Below, piece by piece: positions 22,797 through 33,690 of a stretch of DNA of 64,000 nucleotides. A model generated the notes under the pieces. It was not told the DNA's origin and searched no databases. It saw only the letters and a program-made list of their open reading frames with translations. The stretch comes from Anodontia alba. Taxonomy: Eukaryota; Mollusca; Bivalvia; Lucinida; Lucinidae. Within the stretch, counting starts at the first letter, position 1, and each line of letters begins with the position of its first letter. The stretch spans positions 2,939,701 to 3,003,700 of the forward strand of contig OZ024828.1 of assembly GCA_964016985.1 (NCBI GenBank). Reading direction: 5' to 3'. A program made the position numbers and the translations under genes.

Positions 22797-23042
22797 TTTC
22801 AAACCCGTAAGGACAGAGAATCCGCTTAACTTTTACATCCCTGAGTTTATGAAATGGACTTTTCCATCCTTGATTTTCTACATGTCCACTGATAAATGGA
22901 TTTCAGTCTAAAATCAAAACTGAATGGTAAACAGTGTAGATCCTGATGAGACGGCTCATGTAGATCCTGATGAGACGGCTCATGATCTGGATCTAAACTG
23001 TTTGCAAAAGTATCTGTCTTGGTCTACAGGGTTGAAAGGGTT
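22797..23042 (+). mobile_element. TTAA-type MITE M, copy 1
   Basis: Ends ...GGGTTGAAAGGGTTAA at 23,042. The inner hairpin arm TGTAGATCCTGATGAGACGG is duplicated in tandem (22,931-22,980). Related to 28,152-28,348. Confidence 0.5.
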
Positions 23043-23159
23043 AAAAGTAAATGTACACTTTTCGTAATTGTTTGCCATTTGGACAAGGATGAAATTTTTT
23101 ATGACTGTTGCTTTCCTTTATTTTAGATCAAAGGGTCTACTCTAAAAGGCAAGCGTCCA

Positions 23160-23390
23160 AGTGAGCCGCGCTGTGCGAAAACAAAATGTCTGCGGGCATG
23201 CGGACAGTGAAGGCCCAGATCATGCAATCTGATAAGGGCCTTCACTGTCCGGTAACAGAATCATTGGATACTACAGAATGTATGAATGGAGAACAAAAAC
23301 CCAGATGATAATTTGCGCATGCGCAGGATGATCTGAATGCGCAATTTGTGCATATTTGAGGCACTTTTTCGCTTTACTCGGCCCAACTAG
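23160..23390. mobile_element. MITE family I, copy 1
   Basis: Hairpin ATGCGGACAGTGAAGGCCCA against GGGCCTTCACTGTCCG, followed by CATTGGATACTACAGAATGT and GCGCATGCGCAGGATGA. Relatives at 55,318 and 63,290. Confidence 0.55.
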
Positions 23391-23614
23391 TCTTGCAACT
23401 GACCATTCCAACTCGGTTCTTTTGTGGCAATTCCTCTACGTTAGTTTCGTCGGTGACAATCTATCTAGGTAGTGTCTATAATTATTCATTTAACATTTCC
23501 TTTTCAAAAGTGTTTCGTTTTGGGAATCTATGTCTTTTTCGTTGTGACTGTAGATATTAGAGTTATAACGCCTCATTTTCATCAGTAGCAATGAAGGTAT
23601 CAACTGTCACTATG

Positions 23615-23835
23615 AGAAAATATACCTTCTGACATGTACGTCCAACAAAGACTAATCAGCCTGCAAATCCGCGCTTTCTGATCAGAATCTTCGTTGTCTG
23701 CTAGAAGAAACTTTCCTCCTTGGCTATCCAAAATGCTCCCAGTGAAGATTCTGATCAGACTGCGCGAATGCGCAGGATGATTTGAATCTTCGCTGGCCGC
23801 ACATGTGCGATGGTCCGTTTTCTGTCGTTGTGGCT
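23615..23835. mobile_element. MITE family I-prime, copy 1
   Basis: Contains CATGTACGTCCAACAAAGAC, GATCAGAATCTTCGTTGTC, a CCTTGGCTATCCAAAATGC block and ATTCTGATCAGACTGCGCGA. The same order of blocks occurs at 56,085 and 60,815. Confidence 0.55.
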
Positions 23836-24007
23836 CAATACATTTTCCACACGCAAAGAGTGGTGACCCAAGATCTACACTGTTTACCACTCGTCAACCG
23901 GTTTTATGGTAGCAAAATGGACTTTTTTTCTAATTTAAGGACAAGTATGCTGAGGAGTTCGTTTATTTTGGGGGAAATACAGTATCAACCAAGTGGGCAC
24001 ATGACGT

Positions 24008-24075
24008 TTATACAACGTTGCATCAACGTCGATGCAACGTTATAACGTTTCATCGACGTTGTCTCAATGTTGCGT
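24008..24075. repeat. AACGTTG-rich palindromic repeat
   Basis: Clustered CAACGTTGCATCAACGTCGA-type palindromes. A related stretch is at 54,890-55,012. Confidence 0.5.
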
Positions 24076-25117
24076 GGCCTATGGGAACTTATCCTAGTAA
24101 CACGATATCTGACGTACATGTATATGAACTGTATTACAAAACGCCAACTCCAGTTATGGTAGTTGCAATGCAAGGGTCGTAACTAACATTCAAATATAAG
24201 TTAAATCAACCTGTATTGTTCTACCGTTATAGCAATACAGCAAAGCTATCGCCGTTCACATTACCAGACTAGACTGTGCACAAGCGTCAAAACAAAATAA
24301 TTTATCAGACCCAACACAGACATGACATGTCAAAAGGGTATATTTTCACTGGAGGAAACTCTGTCAAAATTAGTTTGGCTTTCTTCTGAAAAGGGGTCTG
24401 TACCTGCAGTATCTGCTCCAGCATTATAAGTCTCAAATATTGAACAATAATGCGATTTTGTAACTCCCGTATTTAACCATGATCATTTAACACCGTACCA
24501 AACTTGCCCTACGATTTGTACTAGTCCTCTGGATTATCTGCTGATGTGTTTAAAAACTGCTGAATGAGCGGTAAACATTGTAGACCCTAATCAGACGCCG
24601 CAGATTGCGGCGTCTGATCTGGTTCTACACTGCTTACTCCTGTCTGTTTGTTCTTATACTTGGGGTAAACACGATACAATAATCATGAAAAATGGCCTTC
24701 TTTTAATGAATTGTATGTACCATATAATGAAATGTAATAAGATTTTGAAACTATAAATCACAAACGACGATCTACCTTTAACGAAACTATAATTAAAGAC
24801 GATCTACCTTTAATGAAACAATCTGTGAAATGGTTAATGCCAAAGATAATGGGTCCAAACTAATGAATAAGAAACATTGATGAGTTTCGGCAAGGTAATG
24901 CTATCTTCAAAGGATAAGCGGGCACCGGGGTCTAGTTCAGCCATCGCTTCAGCGCAGTTTAATCTTGGTCTGCATTGTCCACTTAAGATTCACTGGATTC
25001 TGCTGAATGTACAATGTATTTAAGGAAGACAAAGACCTTAAGCAGACCCTATGGACGCAGAATGCTCTATTTCTGAATACTTCACAATGTCATTGAAAAC
25101 CTTTCTTTACTTGCCGT
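24076..25117. other. Non-coding stretch with one F-type hairpin
   Basis: 24,571-24,637 is a hairpin: TGTAGACCCTAATCAGACGC ... CGTCTGATCTGGTTCTACAC. Nothing else supportable. Confidence 0.5.
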
Positions 25118-25259
25118 GGCCTGTTTATATATAGAAGTGGAGTGAATGAACATTCCATAATATGTATGACTATACCACAATGCACCCTGGCCTGTTTATA
25201 TATAGAAGTGGAGTGAATGAACATTCCATAATATGTATGACTATACCACAATGCACCCG
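25118..25259. repeat. Near-identical 71-bp tandem duplication
   Basis: The segment starting GGCCTGTTTATATATAGAAG occurs at 25,118 and again at 25,189 with no visible difference, indicating a very recent duplication or an assembly artefact. Confidence 0.9.
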
Positions 25260-25369
25260 ACAAACTTGTCGCGCTTAATTTCAGAGGTCGTTAGCGATGC
25301 TGTTTTCGGCGTCCGTTTAATTACTAGTAACTTTAAAAGTGGACAATTCTTTGAAATTGGTTTTTGCTC

Positions 25370-25465
25370 CCTACTTCAAAGGGTCTACTCTATAAGAAAA
25401 GAAATTGTTCCTCTCAGGAGAAAATTCTTTCTTTTAACAGAAGATCTATTTTCAGAAGGAAACTG
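25370..25465. mobile_element. Hairpin repeat K, copy 1
   Basis: GGGTCTACTCTATAAGAAAA with a partner arm (AATTCTTTCTTTT...). Better copies at 55,100 and 60,103. Confidence 0.45.
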
Positions 25466-25469
25466 ACAT

Positions 25470-26113
25470 GCAGGAAAACAAACAAGAAGTCACAAAAGTT
25501 GCGTCCCTTGTCAAAAAATGGCGGAAAATCTACCAAGCTTATCCAGTCCCTTAACACTATGCGTTACATAATACTGGAGCATTTTTAATTCATATGAAGG
25601 TCACTGATGATGCCATAGTGTCACACAAACAACACCAGAACCACCGCCTTAGAACAATCAGTAGTAAAAACAACCTAGGGGTTAGATCTAATTAACTGGC
25701 ACCAAATCTTAACCTTAGGTTCAAATGCTGTAAACGTGCAAAAAAAAAAAAAAAAAAAAAAGCTTGGATCGCATAAATACGTATTATACTATCTGCCCGA
25801 AGAGCAACAAAGTTGCTAATCAGACAGCGTTAATGTAAAGGCTGATCTGCGCCTTTGCTGTTCGTATTTGGCTAAAGTGTTTTTTGTTTTTTTTCTCATG
25901 AAGTGACTCATTATATTTCAGTTTTGTATTTCAGTCCTGCTCTGGTGACAATCCGATATTTGTTTAGATTTTAAAGCAGATGTAAACCAAATAAAGGTTT
26001 GATTTGATTCTTTTTGTGATTAAATATTATGCTATTCTATTCCAAAAACAACTAGCGAATTCCAGATCGGCTTTGACCACGGTACAAGGTTTTACCCAAT
26101 ATTTCCGGCAACA
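25470..26113 (+). promoter_or_regulatory. Region upstream of LSM3, including presumed promoter
   Basis: 25,628-25,735 holds the shared ACCACCGCCTTAGAACAATC block and an A-run (25,740-25,760). The 70 bp before the LSM3 start contains TTTCCGG (26,102-26,108), an ETS-type site common near initiation points of housekeeping genes. No TATA box is evident. The promoter call is inference. Confidence 0.35.
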
Positions 26114-26134
26114 ATGGCGGATGATCAAGAAGCG
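26114..26134 (+). CDS. LSM3: LSM3 exon 1
   Basis: Seven codons (MADDQEA) then GTAATA. The start context is ACAATGG, and N-terminal MADD is usual for animal LSM3. Short and therefore the least certain exon. Confidence 0.85.
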
Positions 26135-29100
26135 GTAATATATTTTGATAAACATTCTGTATGGTGAATACTTTCAATGGATAACGGCAATGTAACCGTC
26201 ATATAGAATCGCATTTTATAGCTGATTAACTTTACTGAAAACAAGTGCGTTGTTAATAGGTTTTCACGCGTAACTGATTGATAGTCATATGATTTCGCGA
26301 CAAAGCACTTCTAACTAAAGTAAACTAAGGAGGAAAAAGTGTGCCCAATGCAGGACTCGAACCCGCGACCCCCTGCTTGCAAGTCAGGTGCTCTACCAAC
26401 TGAGCCAACCGGGCCGACAGTCCCGCCAATCACCACACAACAACAGGGTCACGCACGGGCCGGACTTTGGTATTTAGTGCTTGGTTTAGAATGTTGGGCT
26501 AGACTTTAGAATCTGTCCGCCACTGTTTACTGACTTCAGTATGTGAGTCAGTACACCCTTTACTGCACAGACAGTTAGGGTTAAATTCGAAGTAGGTCAC
26601 TGATCGTTAGGATTAGGTTAGTCTGGTCATCATATTTAGCATACTTCTATCTGGAATATTTACAGCCGGTTAAGGTATTAATAAGTGGCAGACAGATTCT
26701 AAAGTCGCTTAGAATGGTGGCAAACATAGCAAAGTTAGAAAGCACCTGACTGGCAAGTTGAGGGTGTCGGTTTGAATTTGCATCAGACACATTTTTTTTC
26801 CATTTATAAATTAAAAAAGAAGTGTCTCTGAGTGCCTAGAATGTTCTAGCGGGTGTGTGGCATTATGCCAAGATAGATAGATGGATAGGATTCTGTACCA
26901 TATCTGTAGATTCAGGGTACATACTTTGCTGAACACCCATGATGTCTAGTACCATAATAACCCTACATATTGGGACAGACAGACCTTTGCAAACCTTTGC
27001 AAACATAATAGACCCAGATCAGATTCAGACATCACATGCAGCATCTGATCAGGGTCTACACTTTTTGCCACTTGTCCAGCAATATTTTAAACACAGCAAG
27101 AGTAAATGGAAGAGTTTTCCAAATCATAGGAAAAGTATGGTAAGGAGTTAGATGTCCCAATATTTAGGATAAATGTTGTCTTTTCAGCAAGTACCAACAC
27201 AGACAGTTGAAGAGCCATTAGATTTGATAAGACTCAGTTTAGATGAGCGAATTTACGTTAAAATGAGAAATGACAGAGAATTAAGAGGCCGTTTACATGT
27301 GAGTAAATAAAGATTGTCTTTTGTTTGAATAGAAGTGGATGATTTTAAACAAATGTAATGCAAGATAAGGTGATAAAATGTTTAATTGATTATTTAAGAG
27401 ATGAGTTTTGTTATATTTTTGAAACAGTGGGTGTTTGGTGTGTTGTTAAACGTCTGCTGTACTTGCAGCAGCAAGTTAATATTTCTACTGTTTCCCTCAT
27501 CCTCTGTTTTTTTTTCTTTGTTTTTTTTTCTTTCTTTCCTCTCCTCTAGTCTAGTGGCTCTTCTGTCGATTTTATCCCTGTCTCTGGTAGACAACCGAAA
27601 ATGACACAGAGTGGATGACTTGTCACATAAAAGAGCTTGAACAAATATTCTTGAAGCAAAATCGGTATGATATCATAATTTTCCTGATAGAAAGGGTATC
27701 AGCATAAATATATGCAAGATGCTTCTAATGAGTATTCATAGCATGTTTTCATGGTCATCACCAGAACATACCTATATAATTTTGACCCCCTTAAACCCCA
27801 CTTTTATATAGTAAAACTGGGGTTAACAGGGGTATATATTATTAATCTTATTTCTGCTCAAAAACATAGAATGTGGGTACTCATTAGAACCGCCTCATCG
27901 AGGCGGTTCTAACGAGTACCCACAATCTATGTTTTGAGCAGAAATATGAAAAAATATCAGAAATTTTCATCTCAAAGTTTTCATTTTTGGGTGGTAAAAT
28001 TCTCAATATATTTGAATAGGCATGTTTTTGTAATGTGAAATAAGAAAAAAAAAATATTAGTACTAACTTTTGGGTACTGATTAGATGTCATATTCTTCAG
28101 TGTTTGATCTAGGTCTCCACTGTTTCCTCAGGCCTGTTTGCCTATATATACTTTAACCTATTCAGCCTGGCCAGACCGGATACCTGTGAAAAAAGTGTAG
28201 AACCAGATGAGATAGCTCAAACGAGTCCTCACATCAGAATCTACACTGTTTTTGATATTTTAGACTGAAACCCATGTTTACACCAGTGGACATATCCAAA
28301 TTCAAGGATGGAGGAATCCACTTTAGAAACTCAGGGGTTGAAAGGGTTAAGTGCAAATGTTGTCATTACTCATGTATGTACATGTACCTTCAGGCATATG
28401 ACCAGCATCTTAATATGATAATGGGTGATGTGGAGGAAACAGTAACAACAGTTGAAATTGATGAAGAAACATATGAAGAGATTTATAAGGTAAAAGTATC
28501 TCTTGAGATGCATTAAAGCTTTCTTTCTGAATTCCATATCTCCAGAGACAGCATGTATTGAAAAGACTATTATTTTATTTTTGCACCAATACTATTATAA
28601 TTTTAAAATTCAGCAACTAAAGAGAAATGTCTGGTGATAATTATCTCTACTTTTCCGTAAAAACGTATGTTGTAGGCACTCATTAGAAGTGCTTCACAGA
28701 GGCACTTCTGATGAGTACCCACAACATATGTTTTTAAGGAGCAATAAGAAATTATATCTCAGAGTTGTCACTAATACTTGACTTTATTAACTCTGAACCT
28801 GCTGAATTTTAAAATTATTATAATTTGGCAACAACAGTTTCAAGTGTGTTCTTTGTTTGGAAGGTACAGAGTGTCCTCCCTTTATCTTTGATACATTAAT
28901 TCAAAGTCTTGCCTCTGATTTGTATACAAAGCAGGTTGGCTCAGAAAACATGGCCACCTCAGGAATTTTCAGTTCTGTGTGTTATGTTCATTGCTCTACA
29001 GGGTCAATCCTTTTAGAATCTATTCTTAACCCTTGTCATGCTGAATAAATTAAGATGCCACACCCACCTAATTTCCAGCCAATCAGATTACTTGATCTGG

Positions 29101-30640
29101 GTTTTTGATAGAAATTCACATATTTAATGACAAACAGTGCAGATCCAGATCAGTTGGCTTCTTCAGAAGCCAACTGCTCTGTATCTACACTGTTTGCTTA
29201 GACAGGGCATGTCGTGTTCAGCAAGAGAAGAGTTAAATATGCTGTTTCTTTATTTTCAGTTACAGTTTATAAATATAAATGAAGTTACTACAGAAATGCC
29301 AGTCATGAAGTGCTCCCAAGTTTATATCACAAGGTTCCAGATTCGAATCAAACTGGAGATGGAATTCAGCTCATGACTATGGCGCTTTATTGCATAGAGC
29401 CTTTCATTTTCACCTTTCCATCATCTCAATATGACATATATTTTTGGAACGGAGGTTTAACACTAAATCATTATAAGTCTTCTTGAGGCATTGAGAGGAT
29501 CAGAAACAGGCAATAAAAAAAAACACAATATTTAAACACTTCACAAAGAAGAGCTGCAACAGAGCAACCACTGTTGGTTGACTTAGTATCTGTCATTAGA
29601 ACTGAAATGTACATTTTTGTACCAAAAAATACTAGTGTCTATCGACATTCATAATGCATGTGCACACACACACACACATTTACACACACATGTACATACA
29701 CACATACATAATACTTATCATGAACCTATTCACCCCTGAGTCAGAGTGGACACTTCCGTCTTTGAATTTGGGCACATCTATTGTTGCAAGTAGTGATGTA
29801 AGTCAAAATCTAGAACAGAATGGCAAGCACAGTAGTTCCTGATGAGTAGGCTTGTTATAGGCCATCTCATCTGGATCTACACTGTTTGGATAGGTATTTG
29901 TTTAGGTCTAGCAGACTGAATGGGTTGAGTAATTTTCATGGCCTCTGTCATAATAGGGGCCATGCTGTTAGGTCTAGTTAGCAATTAGGCCAGTGTTTTT
30001 TATCTTTAGGTTTACAGGAAATCTTAAAAACTTTCTCTGGGGAGGATGAATAAAAATAAAAATGTGAAAAAGCTTAGGTCGATGAAATGATAAAATTCTC
30101 TAACAAAAATACATGTAAAAATGCAATATTTCAGCCCTAAATTTGAAGAAAAGGGACATATTAAAATAAAAATAAAATTTGAAACGCAGATTTTGGTTTT
30201 TCTTTGGGGAAGTGGGGCGGGGGTGGGGGGTGTCTAAAATCATAGGGTAGGCTCTCCGTAAACCTAAAAATAAAAAAAAAAACTGTGGCCTTATAGCAGT
30301 TTGGTATATCAAAATAGCAGATGTGTAATCCTCCATAGCATGAGATAAGGCACTTTTTTTCAGTTCAAAAGTATTGTTATTTTTACTTATTTCTCCACAA
30401 AAAACATGTTGTGGGTACTCATTAAGAGAACCCTCAACATACATTTTTTGGAGAAATAAGAAAAAATATTTACCCGATACTCCCTCCTATCTGGAGCCAT
30501 GTTCTCCTATTTTTCTTTTGTATTTATCTAATGTTTACAATTTGGTTTACTTACAGTCAACAAAGAGGAATATTCCGATGCTGTTTGTTCGTGGAGATGG
30601 AGTGATATTAGTGTCACCACCTATGAGGACAGGGACATAA
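26114..30640 (+). CDS. LSM3: LSM3, U6 snRNA-associated Sm-like protein (4 exons)
   Basis: Spliced CDS: 26,114-26,134, 27,188-27,298, 28,394-28,489, 30,557-30,640; 312 nt, 103 residues plus stop, all introns phase 0 with GT-AG ends. Residues 15-44 contain [20 protein letters not shown] and the Sm1 motif through [20 protein letters not shown] (RNA-contacting D47 and N51); Sm2 is [14 protein letters not shown] (~82-95). The length and sequence match animal LSM3 (~102 residues). It forms part of the Lsm2-8 ring that binds the U6 snRNA 3' end in the nucleus and of the Lsm1-7 ring that promotes mRNA decapping and decay in the cytoplasm. Introns carry MITEs A, C, G and a tRNA-like gene. No AATAAA is obvious just after the stop. 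Confidence 0.97.
26343..26414 (-). tRNA. tRNA-Ala(UGC)-like gene or pseudogene
   Basis: 72 nt on the - strand. The acceptor arms GCCCGGT/ATTGGGC pair fully (two G-U), the D-arm is GCTC...GAGC, the anticodon loop is CTTGCAA (anticodon TGC) and the T-arm is GCGGG...CCTGC with B box GGTTCGAGTCC. T5 follows four bases after the 3' end, as for a Pol III terminator. Against a functional alanine tRNA: the top anticodon-stem pair is A-G and the G3-U70 alanine identity pair is absent (C3-G70). It could be a recent pseudogene or a SINE head. Antisense in LSM3 intron 1. Confidence 0.55.
26502..26706. mobile_element. Small MITE with 23-bp inverted ends in LSM3 intron 1
   Basis: GACTTTAGAATCTGTCCGCC (26,502) and GGCAGACAGATTCTAAAGTC (end 26,706) are inverted repeats with one mismatch in the first 20 bases. 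The interior has no similarity to the other families. Confidence 0.6.
26955..27172 (+). mobile_element. MITE O in LSM3 intron 1
   Basis: Ends TAACCCTACATATTGGGAC and GTCCCAATATTTAGGATAA. The hairpin region is ATAGACCCAGATCAGATTC ... ATCTGATCAGGGTCTACAC. Other O copies: 37,262, 47,790, 35,190, 32,650. Confidence 0.6.
27188..27298 (+). CDS. LSM3: LSM3 exon 2
   Basis: 37 codons, phase 0, between TTTTCAG and GTGAGT. Encodes [20 protein letters not shown] and ends at RGRLH. Confidence 0.97.
27756..28035 (-). mobile_element. MITE A, copy 4 (LSM3 intron 2)
   Basis: Reverse orientation: CATCACCAGAACATACC, then TTGACCCCCTTAAACCCC, the intact central palindrome, and GGCATGTTTTTGTAATG. Confidence 0.9.
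28152..28348 (+). mobile_element. TTAA-type MITE M, copy 2 (LSM3 intron 2)
   Basis: TTAACCTATTCAGCCTGGCC to GGGTTGAAAGGGTTAA. The GTAGAACCAGATGAGA arm and CAGAATCTACACTG arm form the inner hairpin. It ends ~45 bp before exon 3. Confidence 0.6.
28394..28489 (+). CDS. LSM3: LSM3 exon 3
   Basis: 32 codons, phase 0, between CTTCAG and GTAAAA. Encodes [19 protein letters not shown] and ends EEIYK. Confidence 0.97.
28640..28765. mobile_element. MITE C, copy 1 (LSM3 intron 3)
   Basis: Palindrome with arms AAACGTATGTTGTAGGCACT and GTACCCACAACATATGTTTT and a variant apex AGAAGTGCTTC/GGCACTTCT. Confidence 0.7.
29026..29236 (+). mobile_element. TTAA-flanked MITE, family G, copy 2 (LSM3 intron 3)
   Basis: TTAACCCTTGTCATGCTGAA to AGCAAGAGAAGAGTTAA, with the GTGCAGATCCAGATCAGTTG hairpin arm and its partner around a GGCTTCTTCAGAAGCC apex. 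Confidence 0.75.
29656..29710. repeat. Short CA-rich microsatellite
   Basis: Interrupted CACA/CATA repeats in LSM3 intron 3. Confidence 0.8.
30388..30480. mobile_element. MITE C, copy 2, inner hairpin deleted
   Basis: CTTATTTCTCCACAAAAAAC ... GTTGTGGGTACTCATTAAG joined directly to AACCCTCAACATACATTTT and GGAGAAATAAGAAAA; the apex palindrome has been lost. Confidence 0.65.
30557..30640 (+). CDS. LSM3: LSM3 exon 4 (terminal)
   Basis: 28 codons including TAA, after TTACTTACAG. Encodes [20 protein letters not shown] and ends RTGT. Contains the Sm2 motif. Confidence 0.97.
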   Translation, partial: STKRNIPMLFVRGDGVILVSPPMRTGT

Positions 30641-30749
30641 TGCAGAATAGTTAGATTGAAACAAGAATGAAAGTCATTGTATGCTTTAAATGTGAAAAGT
30701 AACTCTAGATAAAGAACAGAGCAAGAGTCTCTCAGGGGAGTGTAAATTA

Positions 30750-30921
30750 TTGTTTAGCTACAACACTTCTGGAGGGTGGGGCAGAGGGGGGTGGTGTCCA
30801 CCTTAATCTGAAATAGTCTTATAAAGAGGTTCCAGCTGGAACCCCTTTAAAAGATGATTTCAGATTAAGGTGGACCCCACCCACCTCTGCCCCACCCTTC
30901 AGAAGTGTTGTAGCTAAACAA
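30750..30921. mobile_element. Foldback element with ~60-bp arms
   Basis: TTGTTTAGCTACAACACTTC at the left and GAAGTGTTGTAGCTAAACAA at the right. The arms continue inward through GGGTGGGGCAGAGG and CCACCTTAATCTGAAA, leaving a short loop near AGAGGTTCCAGCTGGAACCC. It lies ~110 bp past the LSM3 stop, so it may be in the 3' UTR. Confidence 0.85.
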
Positions 30922-31294
30922 GAATATATAAATTGTGTAGAAAAATGACCATCAATCTATATAATCCATGCATTTTTCTTTTAACAAAAATGTATAGATA
31001 ATATAGAAAAATAATCACTTACTGTAATTTTTCTATATAACCTATACAATTTTGTTTGGATACATGACAGTTGTTCAGCTATAAAACCAGTTTTTACTTT
31101 GGACCCCAGCAATGTTAAAAAAATGGCTGTGGTGTGTATTGCAAAGTGCTATTGACATATTAGAAAAAAAAAAAAACACAAAAAAAACAAAAACATCAAG
31201 AACACTTTGAAGTAACTATGAAGATTTGCTCAGTTATGAAAAACACGAGAAAACAAGCAGCAAAAACTGTTAATGTTTGCACAGTTTACAAACA

Positions 31295-31565
31295 TTAACC
31301 TTTACCACTCTGGGCTAATTCAGCAGACAACAAATTGTTAGTATGTTTTCCAGGAAATAGGGTTTGACACTTCATGCAAATTGTCTCAACAGGAGATAAT
31401 TTGTATGAAGTGTTAAATTTTATTTTTCTAAGAGACAGTACATGGAAAACTATTTCAAAATGCCATCCACTGAAATTTTTAAAAATAGGGTCCTATTTTC
31501 TAGGAAAAAATAAAATTACATTTGTTGTCTGCTGAACTTTTTACCCAGCATAATACATATGTTAA
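31295..31565 (+). mobile_element. TTAA-flanked MITE, family H, copy 2
   Basis: TTAACCTTTACCACTCTGGG to CAGCATAATACATATGTTAA. The inner hairpin is TTTGACACTTCATGCAAATT against its complement. Its right TTAA is shared with the family G element that follows. Confidence 0.7.
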
Positions 31566-31771
31566 CCCTTGCCCTGCTTAACCCGGATATATCCTGCCTT
31601 TGGAAATAGTGAAGATCCAGATCAATTGGCTTCTCAAGAGTCCAACGGATCTGGATATGCATTGTTTGCCATTAAGTATGCGAATTTATAGCAACAACCT
31701 GGATCAAGTAATCTGATTGGCTGATAATTAGAAGTGGGCGTGGCATCTTTATTTAACATGACAAGGGTTAA
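31562..31771 (+). mobile_element. TTAA-flanked MITE, family G, copy 3
   Basis: TTAACCCTTGCCCTGCTTAA to AACATGACAAGGGTTAA. The apex TTGGCTTCTCAAGAGTCCAA is partly decayed. Confidence 0.8.
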
Positions 31772-32126
31772 TAGTGCCATTAGATGGACACATCTTGAGC
31801 TTCTACATGATTCTCAGAATCTCCTTGCAAATACAAGGCTTTACTGGAATAGAAATTTGAATCTAATGGTGACCTTGCAGTCAAGTTTACTCTGTTTTAG
31901 AGGTAGACATTGCACAATGTCAAGGAAAAAGATTTTTTTTTTCACATACAAACATGCTAGAATGAAAGGAATTTGAGAATACTTTAACACTGGAATTAGT
32001 GGATATTGCCTCATTGCTTTCATGGAGAAATTATGGAAAGCATCTTATCTGTGACAATTATCCATCTACTTTTCTTACATTGTGAGGAGGTATAAAATGG
32101 AAGCTATGACCATTTGTGATGTTCTT

Positions 32127-32336
32127 TTGACATTTTCACTGCCACAGCGATAATAATAGGCTTTTGCAAACAGCATAGATCCAGATGAGACAGCTCAATG
32201 AACCGTCTCATCTGGATCTATGTTGTTTGACATTCAGTCTTTCAACTTTACATATAAACTTCTTTCCAAATGATAGTTTGTTAAAATAAAAAAGCAGACG
32301 ACAATGGTCTTCTGAAATTTGGCACCGAAAGAGTTA
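32127..32336. mobile_element. TTAA-type MITE N, copy 2
   Basis: From TGACATTTTCACTGCCACAG to GGCACCGAAAGAGTTAA, with the hairpin CATAGATCCAGATGAGACAG / CGTCTCATCTGGATCTATG and AGCAGACGACAATGG near the right end. Confidence 0.6.
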
Positions 32337-32454
32337 AATTGTAAAATATGTAATGATACTGTAACAAACCTATGGACAATCTTCAAAGCCATTTTTCACT
32401 TGTGATGAACCAGAGCTCCAGATAAATGAAATACTTGTATCCAAATAAATATTG

Positions 32455-32580
32455 TTGTCTTATTTCTCTATGAAAACATTTGTTATGGGTGCTGAATTAG
32501 AGTGCCTTGACAAGCTGCTTCTATTGAGACTCAAGTGCCATAGCAGTTTTTCATGGAGAAAATAAAAAATATCAATACAT
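32455..32580. mobile_element. MITE C, copy 3, decayed
   Basis: CTTATTTCTCTATGAAAACA ... TTATGGGTGCTGAATTAGAG ... CATGGAGAAAATAAAAAATA; the palindrome is weak. Confidence 0.5.
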
Positions 32581-32897
32581 TTTGATTAAAAAATGCATTT
32601 TGTGTAGAGTTCTATTTATGACCTTGCCAGTTTTCATATGAAAGTGCCACATTTACCCAATGTATTGATACAGATAGGTCTAAACAAACAATGTACCCAA
32701 ATCAGGTGCTGCAGAACATAACATCTGATCAGGGTCATCTCTGATTTCTGCTTATCCAGCAGTTTATTCTGACACACTGACTGGTAGAAACTTGATCTGT
32801 TCAAATTTAGAACAAGTATAGTAATGAGTTAAGGTGTCAAAAAATTGGAATAAATATGGTACACACCTTATGAACAATACAAAATTAATACATGTAT

Positions 32898-33180
32898 CAT
32901 TATGAAAACAACCCTATTCAAATATACTGAAAATTTTACCACCAAAAAATGAAAATTTTCAGATAAAAATTCTGATATTTTTCATATTTCTGCTCAAAAC
33001 ATAGATTGTGTGTACTCATTAGAACTGCCTTGGTGAGGCAGTTCTAACAAGTACCCACAATCTATGTTTTTGAGCAAAAATAAGAAAAATAATGTATACC
33101 CCTGTATACCACAGTTTTACTATATAAAAAGTGGGGTTTAAGGGGGTCAGAATTATATAGGCATGTTTTCATTCATGATG
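32898..33180 (+). mobile_element. MITE A, copy 5
   Basis: CATTATGAAAACAACCC to GGCATGTTTTCATTCATGATG. The apex variant is AACTGCCTTGGTGAGGCAGTT, still self-complementary. Confidence 0.85.
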
Positions 33181-33479
33181 AGTCTTGAGCAAATAAGAAA
33201 CATTCATGCTGATGAGTTGTCTTCGGAATTCACCCCATGATTATGGTACCGGTGTTCTTCCACAAAGCCATTATTCTTACCCTCCACATATTTCACTGAA
33301 ACATTGTTATAATGTTGAAAACATATGTTACGAAAATACATCATTGTTATCTTCATTCATCATCATCATCATCAAATCCTGAGCAAATGCAAAAACATTA
33401 AAAGTTATAGCATCTCAGATACTGTTGTTTTCTTTCTTTTCACATTTAAAATGTTTGCAATTTGTATGAAATCAGTGAC

Positions 33480-33690
33480 TATTTCATAGCTCCAGATAAG
33501 GCACTTATTGCAACCAAAAAGTATTAATATTTTTCTTATTTCTCCATGAAAACATAGGATGTGGGTACTCATTAGAAGTGCTTCAGTGAAATACTTCTAA
33601 TGAGTGCCCATTACATATATTTTCATGAAAAAATAAGAAAAAATATTAACCTGATACCCCCTCTAATCTAGTTATGCCATTTTTGTATGT
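33480..33690. mobile_element. MITE C, copy 4
   Basis: Left end TCCAGATAAGGCACTTATTG, then TTCTTATTTCTCCATGAAAA, GTACTCATTAGAAGTGCTTC and its imperfect complement, ending near CTGATACCCCCTCTAATC. Confidence 0.6.

Noticed and set aside
29258..29376. Additional LSM3 exon after TTATTTTCAG
   Set aside because: Exons 3 and 4 already join in phase and match the family. The candidate has no similarity to LSM3 and sits next to a MITE G end.
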